From positions 1 to 64,000 of the forward strand of contig JAUYFI010000022.1 of NCBI GenBank assembly GCA_030691075.1: a DNA stretch of 64,000 nt, written 5' to 3'. The DNA comes from Sulfurisoma sp. (GTDB taxonomy: Bacteria > Pseudomonadota > Gammaproteobacteria > Burkholderiales > Rhodocyclaceae). The notes below the pieces were generated by a model, which was given only the letters and a program-made list of their open reading frames with translations, ran no database searches and was not told the origin of the DNA. Both the position numbers and the translations under genes were made by a program. Position 1 is the stretch's first letter; each line of letters starts with the position of its first letter. Positions 8,306-18,617 of the stretch are shown piece by piece.

Positions 8306-9052
8306 TCAGATCAGCGGGATGTCGCGGCCGCGCTGCTTGAGCTCGGCGCGCGCGGCGTGCCAGTCGGGATAGACGCGCTCGACCTCGGCCCAGAAGCGCG
8401 GGCTGTGGTTCATCTCGGCCAGGTGGGCAAGCTCGTGGGCGACGACGTAGTCGACGAGATGCGGCGGCAGGTGGATGAGCCGCCAGTTGAGGCGGATGCC
8501 GCTGGCCTGGCTGCAACTGCCCCAGCGCGTCCGCGCCGAGGACAGGGCGATCGGCGGCAGCGACCGCCCCAGCCGCGCGCCGTAGTGGCCGGCGCGCTCG
8601 ACGAAATGCGGCAGCGCGCGGCGCTGCAGGGCGCGACGGGCGAGCTGGTCGAGATCGGCGTCGGGCCGCGCCGCCAGCACCAGCGCGTCGTCGCGCCAGG
8701 CGATGCGGTTGGCGCCGGCCTCGACACGCACCTCGATCTCGCCACCCAGCAGCGGCAGCCGCGTGCCGTGGCGAATCGCCAGTTGCCGCGGCGCGGCGCG
8801 TTGGGCATATTCGGCAAGCTTGGCGATGACCCACTCGCCGTGGCCGCGCACGAAGGCTTCGATCTCGGCCAGCGTGACGTGATGCGGAGCACCCACCGCG
8901 AGGCCGCGCTCGTCGATGGTCATCGCCAGCCGTCGCCGGCCCTGGCGCAGGACATAGGGCACGATAGTACCGCCCACAACCAGGTGCCGCGTCTTCGGTG
9001 TCGACGCCACGAGCGGCAGCTTGAACAGGTCGAGTTGTTCGGCGAAACTCAT
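8306..9052 (-). CDS. YgjP-type (DUF45/M48-like) zinc metallopeptidase
   Basis: A 248-residue protein with the YgjP/WLM-like zincin signature: HELAH (His206, Glu207, His210), a third ligand His216 in NHSPRFW, and the preceding TRWGSCSQASGIRLNWRL block typical of the family. The N-terminal ~80 residues are the usual beta-rich DUF45 lead-in. Its start overlaps the stop of the upstream paralogue (ATGA). It is probably cytoplasmic; its substrate is unknown for most members. Confidence 0.88.
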   Translation of the reverse strand: MSFAEQLDLFKLPLVASTPKTRHLVVGGTIVPYVLRQGRRRLAMTIDERGLAVGAPHHVTLAEIEAFVRGHGEWVIAKLAEYAQRAAPRQLAIRHGTRLPLLGGEIEVRVEAGANRIAWRDDALVLAARPDADLDQLARRALQRRALPHFVERAGHYGARLGRSLPPIALSSARTRWGSCSQASGIRLNWRLIHLPPHLVDYVVAHELAHLAEMNHSPRFWAEVERVYPDWHAARAELKQRGRDIPLI

Positions 9053-9528
9053 GCGGCGAAAGCGAAGAGGTCGGCCTCCGCCACGACGGGCGGCAGTTCC
9101 GCCAGTGCGCGCCGCACCACCTGCCCGATCACCGGCTCGGGCTGTTCGATCAGGCGCCAGTGAAAGCGCAGGCCGCCCTTGTCATCGACCTGGGTCCAGC
9201 TGGTGCGACTGGCGAAGGACAGCGCATAGGCCGGCACGGCACGGCCGGCGCGACGCGAAGCCATGATCAGTTCGGCCCCGATCACACGCCCAGCCTGACG
9301 ACGCAGCCAGGCTTCGGCGCCGTCCTGTATCTGCCGCGGCGTGGCCGCTGGCGGCAGCGGCAGGTGCAGGGTGCTGCCATCGAGCAGGGCATCGCGGCAG
9401 GCGGTATCGAGGCGGAGCGTCAGCTTGCCGCCGAGGTAGTCGACGCTCACCCCGTCGCGCCAGCGCGCGGCGGCATCGGGAGCGGCGGCGTCAAGCAGCA
9501 ACGACAGTTGCGGCGGGCGGGGTCTCAT
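9049..9528 (-). CDS. Divergent YgjP-like protein lacking the zinc motif
   Basis: A 159-residue protein that aligns with its downstream neighbour: SWTQVDDKGGLRFHWRLIEQ corresponds to TRWGSCSQASGIRLNWRLIH. Where the neighbour has VVAHELAHL this one reads VVRRALAEL, so both histidines and the glutamate are lost. The N-terminus is shorter. It is probably a catalytically dead paralogue formed by tandem duplication. It starts 38 bases inside the end of plsC, and a shorter start is possible at a later GTG. The pairing with an active copy suggests a regulatory or structural partner, which is inference. Confidence 0.7.
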   Translation of the reverse strand: MRPRPPQLSLLLDAAAPDAAARWRDGVSVDYLGGKLTLRLDTACRDALLDGSTLHLPLPPAATPRQIQDGAEAWLRRQAGRVIGAELIMASRRAGRAVPAYALSFASRTSWTQVDDKGGLRFHWRLIEQPEPVIGQVVRRALAELPPVVAEADLFAFAA

Positions 9529-10246
9529 GACGGTAGCGGTGGGGAGAGATGCGGCGCATCTCGGATTCTATCCACGCTTCGACCCGGGCGTTGATTTCTT
9601 CCGGCGCGAGGCCGGCGGGGTCGATGGCCGGGCCGATGCTCATGGTCACCGTGCCCGGCGTCTTGAGAAAGGCCTGGCGCCGCCAGCACTCGCCGGAATC
9701 GAGCGCCACCGGCACGGCCGGCGCGCCGGCCTGCGCCGCGAGCCAGGCGCCGCCGATCTTGTAGCGTTTCTTGTGGCCCGGCGCGACGCGCGTGCCCTCG
9801 GGAAAGATCACCACCGAATAGCCCTCGGCCAGCCGCCGCGTGCCACGCTCGGCCACCTGGTTGAGCGCCTGCTTGCCGGCGCCGCGGTCGATGGCGACGA
9901 AGGGCATCAGCCACAGGCCCCAGCCGAAGAAGGGCAACCAGTGCAGCTCGCGCTTGTAGACGAATGACGTCAGGCTGAACACCTGCTGCAGCGCAAATGT
10001 TTCCCACGCCGACTGGTGCTTGGAGAGGATGACGCAGGGCACCTGGGGAATGTTCTCCGCACCGAGAACGCGGTGCCTGATGCCGAGGACGTGCTGGATC
10101 AGCCACATGACGACTTTGACGTAAGGCATCACGAAAAGTCGGCGCTGGCGCAACGGCAGCCAGAAGCCGCACAGCAGCAGCAGCACGACGAGTGGCGTGA
10201 CCAGCAGCATCACGGCCATGAACAGTGCCGAACGCAGGAAGATCAC
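9491..10246 (-). CDS. plsC: 1-acyl-sn-glycerol-3-phosphate acyltransferase
   Basis: A 251-residue membrane-associated acyltransferase that makes phosphatidic acid from lysophosphatidic acid. An N-terminal hydrophobic segment is followed by the acyltransferase motifs: HQSAWE (H-x4-acidic, with Glu instead of the common Asp, as in many betaproteobacteria), the substrate-binding FPEGTR, and GGAWLAAQAGAPAVPVAL. It is downstream of gmhB with a 10-base gap and upstream of the YgjP pair in the same direction. Confidence 0.93.
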   Translation of the reverse strand: MIFLRSALFMAVMLLVTPLVVLLLLCGFWLPLRQRRLFVMPYVKVVMWLIQHVLGIRHRVLGAENIPQVPCVILSKHQSAWETFALQQVFSLTSFVYKRELHWLPFFGWGLWLMPFVAIDRGAGKQALNQVAERGTRRLAEGYSVVIFPEGTRVAPGHKKRYKIGGAWLAAQAGAPAVPVALDSGECWRRQAFLKTPGTVTMSIGPAIDPAGLAPEEINARVEAWIESEMRRISPHRYRHETPPAATVVAA

Positions 10247-10256
10247 GGTGGCACGC

Positions 10257-10790
10257 CTACTTGGTGAGATGCGCCACGGCGGCGGCGAGGTCGGGGAAGA
10301 CCGGTGTGCCGGGCGGAAGCTGGGGATCGGCGTGGGTCTTCTGGCCCTTGCCGGTCAGTACCAGGATGGGCTGCGCGCCAGTGGCCAGTGCCGCCTGCAG
10401 GTCGCGCAGGGAATCGCCGATCGCCGGCACGCCGGCGAGGTCGACGTTGTAGCGCTGGGCGATCTCCTGGAACATGCCGGGCTTGGGCTTGCGGCAGGCG
10501 CACTTGTCGGCGTTGGTGTGCGGGCAGAAGAAGATGGCGTCGATGCGCCCGCCGGCCTGCGACACCGCGCGCACCATCTTGTCGTGGATGGCGTTGAGCG
10601 TGTCCATGACGAACAGCCCGCGACCGACGCCCGACTGGTTGGTGCACACCACCACGCGCCAGCCCCACTGCGTCAGACGCGCGATGGCATCGAGGCTGCC
10701 GGGAATCGGTTTCCATTCCTCCGGCGACTTGATGTACTGGTCGGAGTCGTGGTTGATGACGCCATCGCGGTCGAGGATGATGAGTTTCAT
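10257..10790 (-). CDS. gmhB: D-glycero-beta-D-manno-heptose-1,7-bisphosphate 7-phosphatase
   Basis: A 177-residue HAD phosphatase. The nucleophile motif is LDRDGVIN near the N-terminus; [10 protein letters not shown] follows. The Cys/His zinc loop of GmhB is present ([17 protein letters not shown]). The end motif is [12 protein letters not shown]. It acts in ADP-heptose synthesis for the lipopolysaccharide inner core, together with the isomerase (31117) and nucleotidyltransferase (29988) also in this window. Its start overlaps the glyS stop (ATGA). Confidence 0.94.
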   Translation of the reverse strand: MKLIILDRDGVINHDSDQYIKSPEEWKPIPGSLDAIARLTQWGWRVVVCTNQSGVGRGLFVMDTLNAIHDKMVRAVSQAGGRIDAIFFCPHTNADKCACRKPKPGMFQEIAQRYNVDLAGVPAIGDSLRDLQAALATGAQPILVLTGKGQKTHADPQLPPGTPVFPDLAAAVAHLTK

Positions 10791-12849
10791 AGTTTCGAGA
10801 TATCCGCGACCTGGTTCATCAGGCCGGCAAGCTGACGCAGCAGCGCGAGGCGGTTGGCGCGCGTCAGCGGCTCCTCGGCCATGACCATGACGCCGTCGAA
10901 GAAGGCGTCCACATCAAAGCGCAGGCCGGCCAGCGCCTTCAGCGCATCGGCATAGTCCTCGTTGGCGACAAAGGAACGGATCGAGGGCTCGATGGCGGTG
11001 ACGCGCGCGAACAGTGCCTTCTCGGCGGGTTCCTGCAGCAGCGCCACATCGACCTCGCCCGCCACGCCTTCGGTCTTTCTGAGGATATTGACGATGCGCT
11101 TGTTGGCCGCCGCCAGCGCCTCCGCCTCGGGCAACTGAACGAAGGCCTTCACGGCGGCCAGCTTGGCCGGCACCTTGTCGATACGCGTCGGGCGGAGTGC
11201 CAGCACGGCGTCGACCAGCTTCTGATCAAAACCGGAATCGCGCAGCTGGCCGCGCAGGCGCTCGAGCATGAAATCGCGCAGTTGCGCCTTGTAGTCGCCA
11301 CTCAGCAGACCAGCGCCGAAGCCGGCGGCGGCCTCGTCGATCAGCTCGGCCAGATCGAGCGGCAGCGGCGTTTCCATGAGGATGCGCAGCACGCCGAGCG
11401 CGGCACGACGCAGGCCGAAGGGATCCTTGTCGCCGGTGGGCAGTTGGCCGATGCCGAAGAAACCGACCAGCGCGTCGAGCTTGTCGGCCAGCGCGCAGGC
11501 GGCAGCGATGTTGCCCGCCGGCAGGCTGTCGCCGTTGAAGCGCGGATGGTAGTGGCCCTCGATGGCGTCGGCCACCGCCGCCGCTTCCTTGTCGTGATAG
11601 GCGTAGTAGCGGCCCATGATGCCCTGCAGCTCGGGGAACTCGCCGACCATGTCGGTGACCAGGTCCGCCTTGCAGAGCAGCGCGGCGCGGGAGGCACCGG
11701 CGACGTCGGCATGCAGGTGGCGCGCGATGGCGCCGGCGAGCCGCGCCAGGCGCTTGACGCGCTCGCCCACCGTGCCGAGCTTGTTGTGATAGACGATGCT
11801 GTCGAGTTTGTCGACACGCGACGCCAGCGGCGTCTTGCGATCCTGGTTGAAGAAGAAGCGCGCATCGGCCAGGCGCGGCCGCACCACGCGCTCGTTGCCG
11901 CCGACGATGTGCTTCGGGTCGGCCACCTGCATGTTCGAGACGAGGAGGAAGCGGCTGGTCAGCTTGCCATCCTTGAGCAGCGGGAAATACTTCTGGTTGG
12001 CCTTCATGGTCAGGATCAGGCATTCCTGCGGCACGGCGAGGAATTCCTCCTCGAAGCCGGCCTCGTAGACCACGGGGAACTCGACCAGCGCCGTCACCTC
12101 GTCGACCAGCGCCTCATCCTGCAGCCACTGGCGGCCCGGTACGACCGAGGCGGCCTTGTTCATCTGTTCGCGAATCATGTCGCGGCGGGTACCGTAGCAG
12201 GCGACGACCTTGCCCTTGTCCGCCAGCACCTTGACATAGTCGCGGGCGTGGGGAATCTCGAGCACGCCGACGCTCATGAAGCGGTGGCCGCGCGTGATGT
12301 TGCGGCTCGGCAGGCCCAGCACCTCGCCCGGCACGATGCGCGCGCCGTGCATCATCACCAGGCCATGCACCGGTCGCACGAATTGCGCGGAGCCTTCGCC
12401 CCAGCGCATCAGCTTGGCCACCGGCAGCTTCTTCAGCGCGGCCTCAACGAAGCCGGCGACATGCTGGTCGATGCGTTCGCCGCTCTTCTTGATGCGAGCG
12501 ACGAAATATTCGGCCTTGCCGTCGTTCAGCTTTTCCAGCTGCGCAAACTCGACGCCGGCCGAGCGCATGAAGCCTTCCAGCGCCTTGGTCGGCGTGCCGT
12601 CGGCGCCGACTCCCGAAGCGACCGCCGGGCCCTTTTTCTCGATCATCCGGTCGGGCTGGGTCTCGACGCAGTCGTCGAACTGCAGCGCCAGGCGGCGCGG
12701 CGTGGCGAACCACTTGCCGGCGTTGTCGGCGGCGATGAAGCCGGCCTCGGCCAGCGACTTCTGCACCTGCTCGCGGAAGGCCAGTCCCAGCTTGGCCAGC
12801 GACTTCGGCGGCAGTTCCTCGGTGAGGAGTTCGATCAGCAGGGTCTCTT

Positions 12850-12853
<4 letters not shown>
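10787..12853 (-). CDS. glyS: Glycyl-tRNA synthetase beta subunit
   Basis: A 688-residue protein, the normal length for the alpha2beta2-type enzyme. It opens with the characteristic [15 protein letters not shown] and includes the HD-like middle domain and the C-terminal anticodon-binding region. It forms the holoenzyme with GlyQ, encoded just upstream with an ATGA overlap. Confidence 0.97.
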
Positions 12854-13740
<887 letters not shown>

Positions 13741-13772
13741 CAGGAAAAACCCGGCGGAGACGGAAAGCCGTG

Positions 13773-13799
13773 ATTTTACCGGGTTTTGCGGGGAGTCAA
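13773..13799 (-). promoter_or_regulatory. Candidate promoter of the glyQ operon
   Basis: On the minus strand, TTGACT (13799-13794, overlapping the hemerythrin stop) and TAAAAT (13778-13773) are separated by 15 bases. They lie 33 bases before the glyQ ATG. The -10 sits in the loop of an inverted repeat (AAAACCCGG at 13746-13754 and CCGGGTTTT at 13779-13787) that could also terminate hemerythrin transcripts. Confidence 0.4.
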
Positions 13800-14197
13800 G
13801 CCGGGTTCCCGGGCAGGTACTTCGCGTATTCCTGATCGGCAACGAGAATATGCCTTGTCAGCCATTCGTTGATGAGCAGCCGTATCTCCGCCGCGATGTC
13901 GTCCAGCGTCATGCTGCCCGCGTCGCAAAAAAGTTTCGCCATGCGGGCGCGGAAATCCTCATGTGATTTTCTGTGGGCCTCCAGCCCCGGAAAGCCGATT
14001 TCGCCGAGCAATTTTTCCTCGTCGCGGAAATGCACGATGACGTACTCGCTCAATTCGGCGAGGATGCGTATCACTTGCCCGTGATTTCCATCGTGCACCA
14101 GCAGCGCGGCGAGATCGAACAATTTCCTGTGCTGGCGGTCGATGGCTGGATGTCCGATTTCGAGTACCGGCGACCATTCGATGTTTGCGGCGCTCAT
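13796..14197 (-). CDS. Bacteriohemerythrin
   Basis: A 133-residue single-domain hemerythrin. The di-iron ligands are all present in order: His16, His23 region (GHPAIDRQH), His56 and Glu60 (HFRDEE), His75 and His79 (HRKSH), His116 and Asp121 (HILVAD). It binds oxygen reversibly and may buffer or deliver O2 or act as an iron store. It is monocistronic between lnt and glyQ on the same strand. Confidence 0.93.
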   Translation of the reverse strand: MSAANIEWSPVLEIGHPAIDRQHRKLFDLAALLVHDGNHGQVIRILAELSEYVIVHFRDEEKLLGEIGFPGLEAHRKSHEDFRARMAKLFCDAGSMTLDDIAAEIRLLINEWLTRHILVADQEYAKYLPGNPA

Positions 14198-14243
14198 GTC
14201 TTCTCCCTCTTCCCAAGCGGCATACAGCCGGCAGTATAGGGTA

Positions 14244-15719
14244 TTACGCCGCTCGCGCCGACGCCCGGCGCCGCGACAGGGCCGGCAGGCAAGCCAGCAA
14301 CGCGAGCGACACCGCCATCGCGTTGCCGGCCCGGGCGTAGGGCGTGAGTCCCGCGTAGCCCTGAACCTCCACCCGCAACGCGGCGCGCGTGAAGGGCGGC
14401 AGCACGGCGGAAACGGTGCCGTCGGGTGCCACGGCCGCGGTCATGCCGGTATTGGTGGCGCGCAGCATCGGCCGGCCGGTTTCCAGCGCGCGCAGCTGGG
14501 CGATCTGCAGGTGCTGCGGCTGCGCCAGCGAATCGCCGAACCAGGCGGTGTTGGAAATATTGACCAGCAGCGTCGCCTCGGGCAGCGCGCGGATGATCTC
14601 CTCGCCGAACAGGTCCTCGTAGCAAATGTTGGGCATGATCTTCTGGCCGGCGACGAGCAGCGGCGGCTGCCGCGCCGGGCCCGCGGTGAAGTTCGACATC
14701 GGGATGCGCACCAGGTCGAAGAACCAGGCGAAGCCCGGTGGCACGAATTCGCCGAAGGGCACGAGGTGCGACTTGGCATAACCCTGCGAGCGCAAATCCG
14801 GCGTCAGCGCGACCGCACCATTCACATAGCCGCCCTGCGTCGTGCGCACGGCCACGCCGAGCAGCGCCTCGCCGTTGGCGACGAGTCCGCGCAGCACCTC
14901 GCGCGGCACCTCGTCGAACAGCAGCGGGATCGCGGTTTCGGGCAGCACGGTCAACTGTGCCGGATGCTCGCGCGCCAGGCGCAGGTAGGTCTCGACGGAA
15001 AGGCCGAGCCGGTTCGGGTCCCACTTGAGGCTCTGCGGCACGTTGCCCTGCAGCAGCGCGACCGTCAGCGGCGCGCCGGTCGGCTCGGTCCAACTGATGC
15101 CGCGCAGCGCGAAGCCCGCGACGAGCAGCGTCACGGCCAGCGTTGCCGGCCAGAAGCGCTTCCAACCGAAAGCGACCAACGCCGCGATCAGCGCCGCGAC
15201 GAAGGCGACGCCGTAGCTGCCGAGCAGCGGCGCGTAGCCGGCCAGCGGGCTCGGCGGGCCTTGCGAATAGCCCAGGGCCAGCCAGGGAAAGCCGGTGAAC
15301 AAGCCGCCGCGCAGCCACTCGGCCAGCGTCCATAGCCCGGCTGCGAGGAAGGCCGCACGCGCCGGCCCAAAAAAGTCGGCGCTGGCGACACGGCGAAAAA
15401 CAAAGCCGGCCAGCGCCGGAAACAGCGCGAGGCCGCCGCAGAACAGCAGCGTCGCCAGCGCGGCCAGCGGCGCGGCCATGCCGCCGACGTCGTGCAGGCT
15501 GACATAGACCCACGATACGCCGGCGAGGAAAAAACCGAGTCCCCAGGCGAAGCCGAGCAGCGCCGCCGCGCGCGGCGAAGATGCATTTCGCCAGAACCGG
15601 AACAGCAGGGCCAGCGTCAGCAGCGGCAGCGGAAACAGGCCGAAGGGAGCGAAGCCGAGGACGGTAGCGGCACCAAGAACTGCCGCCGCCGACAATCGCC
15701 CGCCCACCGGAAGTTTCAA
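14244..15719 (-). CDS. lnt: Apolipoprotein N-acyltransferase
   Basis: A 491-residue inner-membrane enzyme that N-acylates lipoproteins. It has an N-terminal set of membrane helices (GFAPFGLFPLPLLTLALLF onward), then the nitrilase-fold domain with its catalytic triad: Glu (TVLPETAIP), Lys (YAKSHLVPFGEF), Cys (NICYEDLFGEE). I place the start at the TTG at 15719: GGAGG lies 7 bases upstream, and the TTG overlaps the toxin stop as TTGA. The ATG at 15773 would overlap the toxin by 58 bases. The gene is last in the miaB-phoH-ybeY-corC operon, but a toxin-antitoxin pair separates it from corC. It contains a copy of the dispersed 24-base repeat. Confidence 0.93.
   Translation of the reverse strand: MKLPVGGRLSAAAVLGAATVLGFAPFGLFPLPLLTLALLFRFWRNASSPRAAALLGFAWGLGFFLAGVSWVYVSLHDVGGMAAPLAALATLLFCGGLALFPALAGFVFRRVASADFFGPARAAFLAAGLWTLAEWLRGGLFTGFPWLALGYSQGPPSPLAGYAPLLGSYGVAFVAALIAALVAFGWKRFWPATLAVTLLVAGFALRGISWTEPTGAPLTVALLQGNVPQSLKWDPNRLGLSVETYLRLAREHPAQLTVLPETAIPLLFDEVPREVLRGLVANGEALLGVAVRTTQGGYVNGAVALTPDLRSQGYAKSHLVPFGEFVPPGFAWFFDLVRIPMSNFTAGPARQPPLLVAGQKIMPNICYEDLFGEEIIRALPEATLLVNISNTAWFGDSLAQPQHLQIAQLRALETGRPMLRATNTGMTAAVAPDGTVSAVLPPFTRAALRVEVQGYAGLTPYARAGNAMAVSLALLACLPALSRRRASARAA
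15372..15395 (-). repeat. Dispersed 24-base repeat A (copy in lnt)
   Basis: AAAGTCGGCGCTGGCG followed by ACACGGCG on the plus strand. It is read in-frame in lnt as part of VASADFFGP without disturbing the protein. Confidence 0.7.
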
Positions 15720-16033
15720 AACGCTTCCTCCGGGTAGCGACGACGCTGATGGATGCACCGATAGATCGTGCAATCGCCCGTCGTCGAATCACGGACAAAA
15801 ACCAGCGTAAACGGAATACGGTTGCCAACCACCCGTTCGCGGGTGCCGGCAACCACGCCAAGGCGCCCCGACAGCGGAACCGTTGCTGCGATCAGGGAGC
15901 GCGCAGCCTGATCGACCGCCTTGCGCATCCGCGACGCGGCGGTCGGATTTCGTTCTCGGTACCAGGCCAGCGATTCGGCCAGTTCGAGGATGGCCGCCTC
16001 ATGCCATTCAAGCCGCTTTTTTCTGCTTGGCAT
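15716..16033 (-). CDS. RelE/ParE-superfamily toxin
   Basis: A 105-residue protein starting at the ATG at 16033. The opening RLEWHEAAILELAESLAWY and the YRERNPTAASRM segment match the ParE/RelE fold, as do GTRERVVGNRIPFTLVFV and IYRCIHQRRRYPE near the end. RelE-type members cleave mRNA on the ribosome; ParE-type members inhibit gyrase. The sequence alone does not decide, although it looks closer to the ParE/plasmid stabilisation branch. It overlaps its antitoxin gene by 26 bases, and its stop TGA overlaps the lnt TTG. Confidence 0.85.
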   Translation of the reverse strand: MPSRKKRLEWHEAAILELAESLAWYRERNPTAASRMRKAVDQAARSLIAATVPLSGRLGVVAGTRERVVGNRIPFTLVFVRDSTTGDCTIYRCIHQRRRYPEEAF

Positions 16034-16247
16034 CGGACAGGAGTTGGTCCAACCGCTCCATTGCCTCGGCATGTCCGAGAGTCGCGCCGGAGCGCATGCG
16101 TGAACGCACCGCCGTTATGGTGCGTTCCGTCTCCTCGAAGCCGTCGCGCAGCACGAACTTGAATAACGCGCGCGGCGTCCGCCCCGCCTCCTTGGCGAGG
16201 CGTTCCAGTCGCTTCATCTCGACTTGGGACAGTGCTAGAGCGGTCAT
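16008..16247 (-). CDS. Ribbon-helix-helix-like antitoxin
   Basis: A 79-residue protein. The start is the ATG at 16247, because the strong AGGAGG at 16259-16254 is 6 bases away from it but directly abuts the other ATG at 16253. The N-terminal TALALSQVEMKRLERLAKEA has the strand plus two-helix pattern of CopG/Arc-type repressors. The C-terminal part (ERLDQLLSDAKQKKAA) would bind the toxin. The 26-base overlap with the toxin gene is typical of coupled pairs. Confidence 0.75.
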   Translation of the reverse strand: MTALALSQVEMKRLERLAKEAGRTPRALFKFVLRDGFEETERTITAVRSRMRSGATLGHAEAMERLDQLLSDAKQKKAA

Positions 16248-16284
16248 GCCCATCCTCCTGGAGAACCAATGGCTCTCGATTATA

Positions 16285-16355
16285 GGCGGCGCGCCCCGCA
16301 GGAGGTACCCCGCCCCGAAGGGGGTCCCCTGGCGGGATTGGGGTGCCGACTTTTT
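16285..16355. repeat. Composite repeat (A halves with a GC-rich insert) between corC and the antitoxin
   Basis: GGCGGC, then a GC-rich insert rich in CGCCCCG/GGGGTCCCC blocks, then GCCGACTTTTT. The right half equals the right half of the 24-base repeat A. The insert ends ATTGGGGT, like the insert in the copy at 22065-22116. It fills the gap just before the corC stop. Confidence 0.6.
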
Positions 16356-16363
16356 CGCGGCGA

Positions 16364-17209
16364 TTACTCCCCGGCCGGCAGCGGCAGGTCGCGTTGCGGA
16401 TTGACCAGCAGCGTGTGGACGCGGCGGCTGTCGGCGCGCAGCACCTGGAAGCGCAGGCCGTCGAGCTGGATCATCTCGTTGCGCTTGGGCAGGCGACCGA
16501 GGTGGGCGATCAACAGGCCGCCGACGGTGTCGCATTCCTCGTCGGAGAAGTTCGTGCCGAAGGCTTGGTTGAAGTCGGCGACCTCGGTCTGCGCCTTGAC
16601 GCGGTAGTGGCCGGCGTTGTCGAGCACGATGTTGTCGGCCGCCTCGTCAAAATCGTATTCGTCCTCGATGTCGCCGACGATCTGCTCGAGCACGTCCTCG
16701 ATGGTCACCAGCCCGGCGACGCCGCCGTACTCGTCCACGACGATGGCCATGTGGTTGCGCGAGGCGCGGAACTCGCGCAGCAGCACGTTGAGGCGCTTCG
16801 ACTCGGGGATGAACACCGCCGGGCGCAGGGTGTCGCGCAGGTCGAATTCCTTGCCGGCGAAAAAGCGCAGCAGTTCCTTGGCCAGCAGGATGCCGATAAC
16901 GTCGTCGCGGTTTTCGCCGATCACGGGGAAGCGCGAGTGCGCCGCCTCGATCACCGTCTCGGCGATCTTCTCGGGCGAATCGTCGACGTCGATGACGTCC
17001 ATCTGCGCGCGCGGCACCATGATGTCGCGCACCTGCATGTCGGAAACCTGCAGCGCGCCCTCGATGATGGACAGCGCGTCGGAATCGAGCAGGTTGCGCT
17101 CGAAGGCGCCGCGCATGAGATCGAGCAACTGCTCGCGGTCTTCGGGCTCGCGCAGCAGCAGGTGGGACAGGCGTTCCAGCAACGACGGTCGACTAGGGGA
17201 AGGGTCCAT
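16364..17209 (-). CDS. corC: CorC/HlyC-type CBS-domain protein (Mg/Co efflux-associated)
   Basis: A 281-residue cytoplasmic protein. An N-terminal helical lead (LLERLSHLLL) is followed by a CBS pair from about residue 60 to 190 (RDIMVPRAQMDVIDVDDS; DEYGGVAGLVTIEDVLEQIV) and a C-terminal CorC_HlyC domain (VKAQTEVADFNQAF). The ybeY-corC-lnt order is conserved across Proteobacteria. The ybeY stop is 3 bases upstream. Confidence 0.93.
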   Translation of the reverse strand: MDPSPSRPSLLERLSHLLLREPEDREQLLDLMRGAFERNLLDSDALSIIEGALQVSDMQVRDIMVPRAQMDVIDVDDSPEKIAETVIEAAHSRFPVIGENRDDVIGILLAKELLRFFAGKEFDLRDTLRPAVFIPESKRLNVLLREFRASRNHMAIVVDEYGGVAGLVTIEDVLEQIVGDIEDEYDFDEAADNIVLDNAGHYRVKAQTEVADFNQAFGTNFSDEECDTVGGLLIAHLGRLPKRNEMIQLDGLRFQVLRADSRRVHTLLVNPQRDLPLPAGE

Positions 17210-17212
17210 GGG

Positions 17213-17660
17213 TCAATTGTATGGATCGGGATAGCCGAGACGGGCGAGGATTTCGCGCTCCCGCGCTTCCATTCGTTTCGCATCGCGGGCGCCGGTCTCG
17301 TGGTCGTATCCCTGCAGGTGCAGCATACCATGCACGATCAGGTGGGCGAAGTGCGCGTCAAGCGCCTTGCCCTGCTCCGCGGCCTCGCGCAGCACCACCG
17401 GCAGGCAGATCACCAGGTCGCCGACGACCGCGGGAAGTGCAAAGCCAACCACCGGTGCGCTGTCGTAGACGAAGGACAGCACATTGGTGGCGTGGTCCTT
17501 CTTGCGGTAGTCGCGATTGAGCACCCGGCCTTCCTCGGCGTCAACGAAGCGTACCGACACCGTGGCCGGATATTCCTGCGCCGCGCGCAGCCAGCGTTGT
17601 ATCCGCGGCCGATGCGGTGCGGCCTCGTGGCGGCAGGCATGTTGCACCGACAAGGTCAGT

Positions 17661-17680
<20 letters not shown>
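17213..17680 (-). CDS. ybeY: Endoribonuclease YbeY (16S rRNA maturation)
   Basis: A 155-residue zinc-dependent RNase. The signature [11 protein letters not shown] carries the three metal-binding histidines. The preceding [15 protein letters not shown] block is also typical. It acts in 16S rRNA 3' end maturation and ribosome quality control. Its start lies 20 bases inside phoH. Confidence 0.95.

Positions 17681-18613
<933 letters not shown>

Positions 18614-18617
<4 letters not shown>

Noticed and set aside
13746..13787. AAAACCCGG/CCGGGTTTT inverted repeat as a firm terminator for the hemerythrin gene
   Set aside because: The loop is 24 bases and contains the likely glyQ -10 element; mentioned only as a possibility with the promoter.
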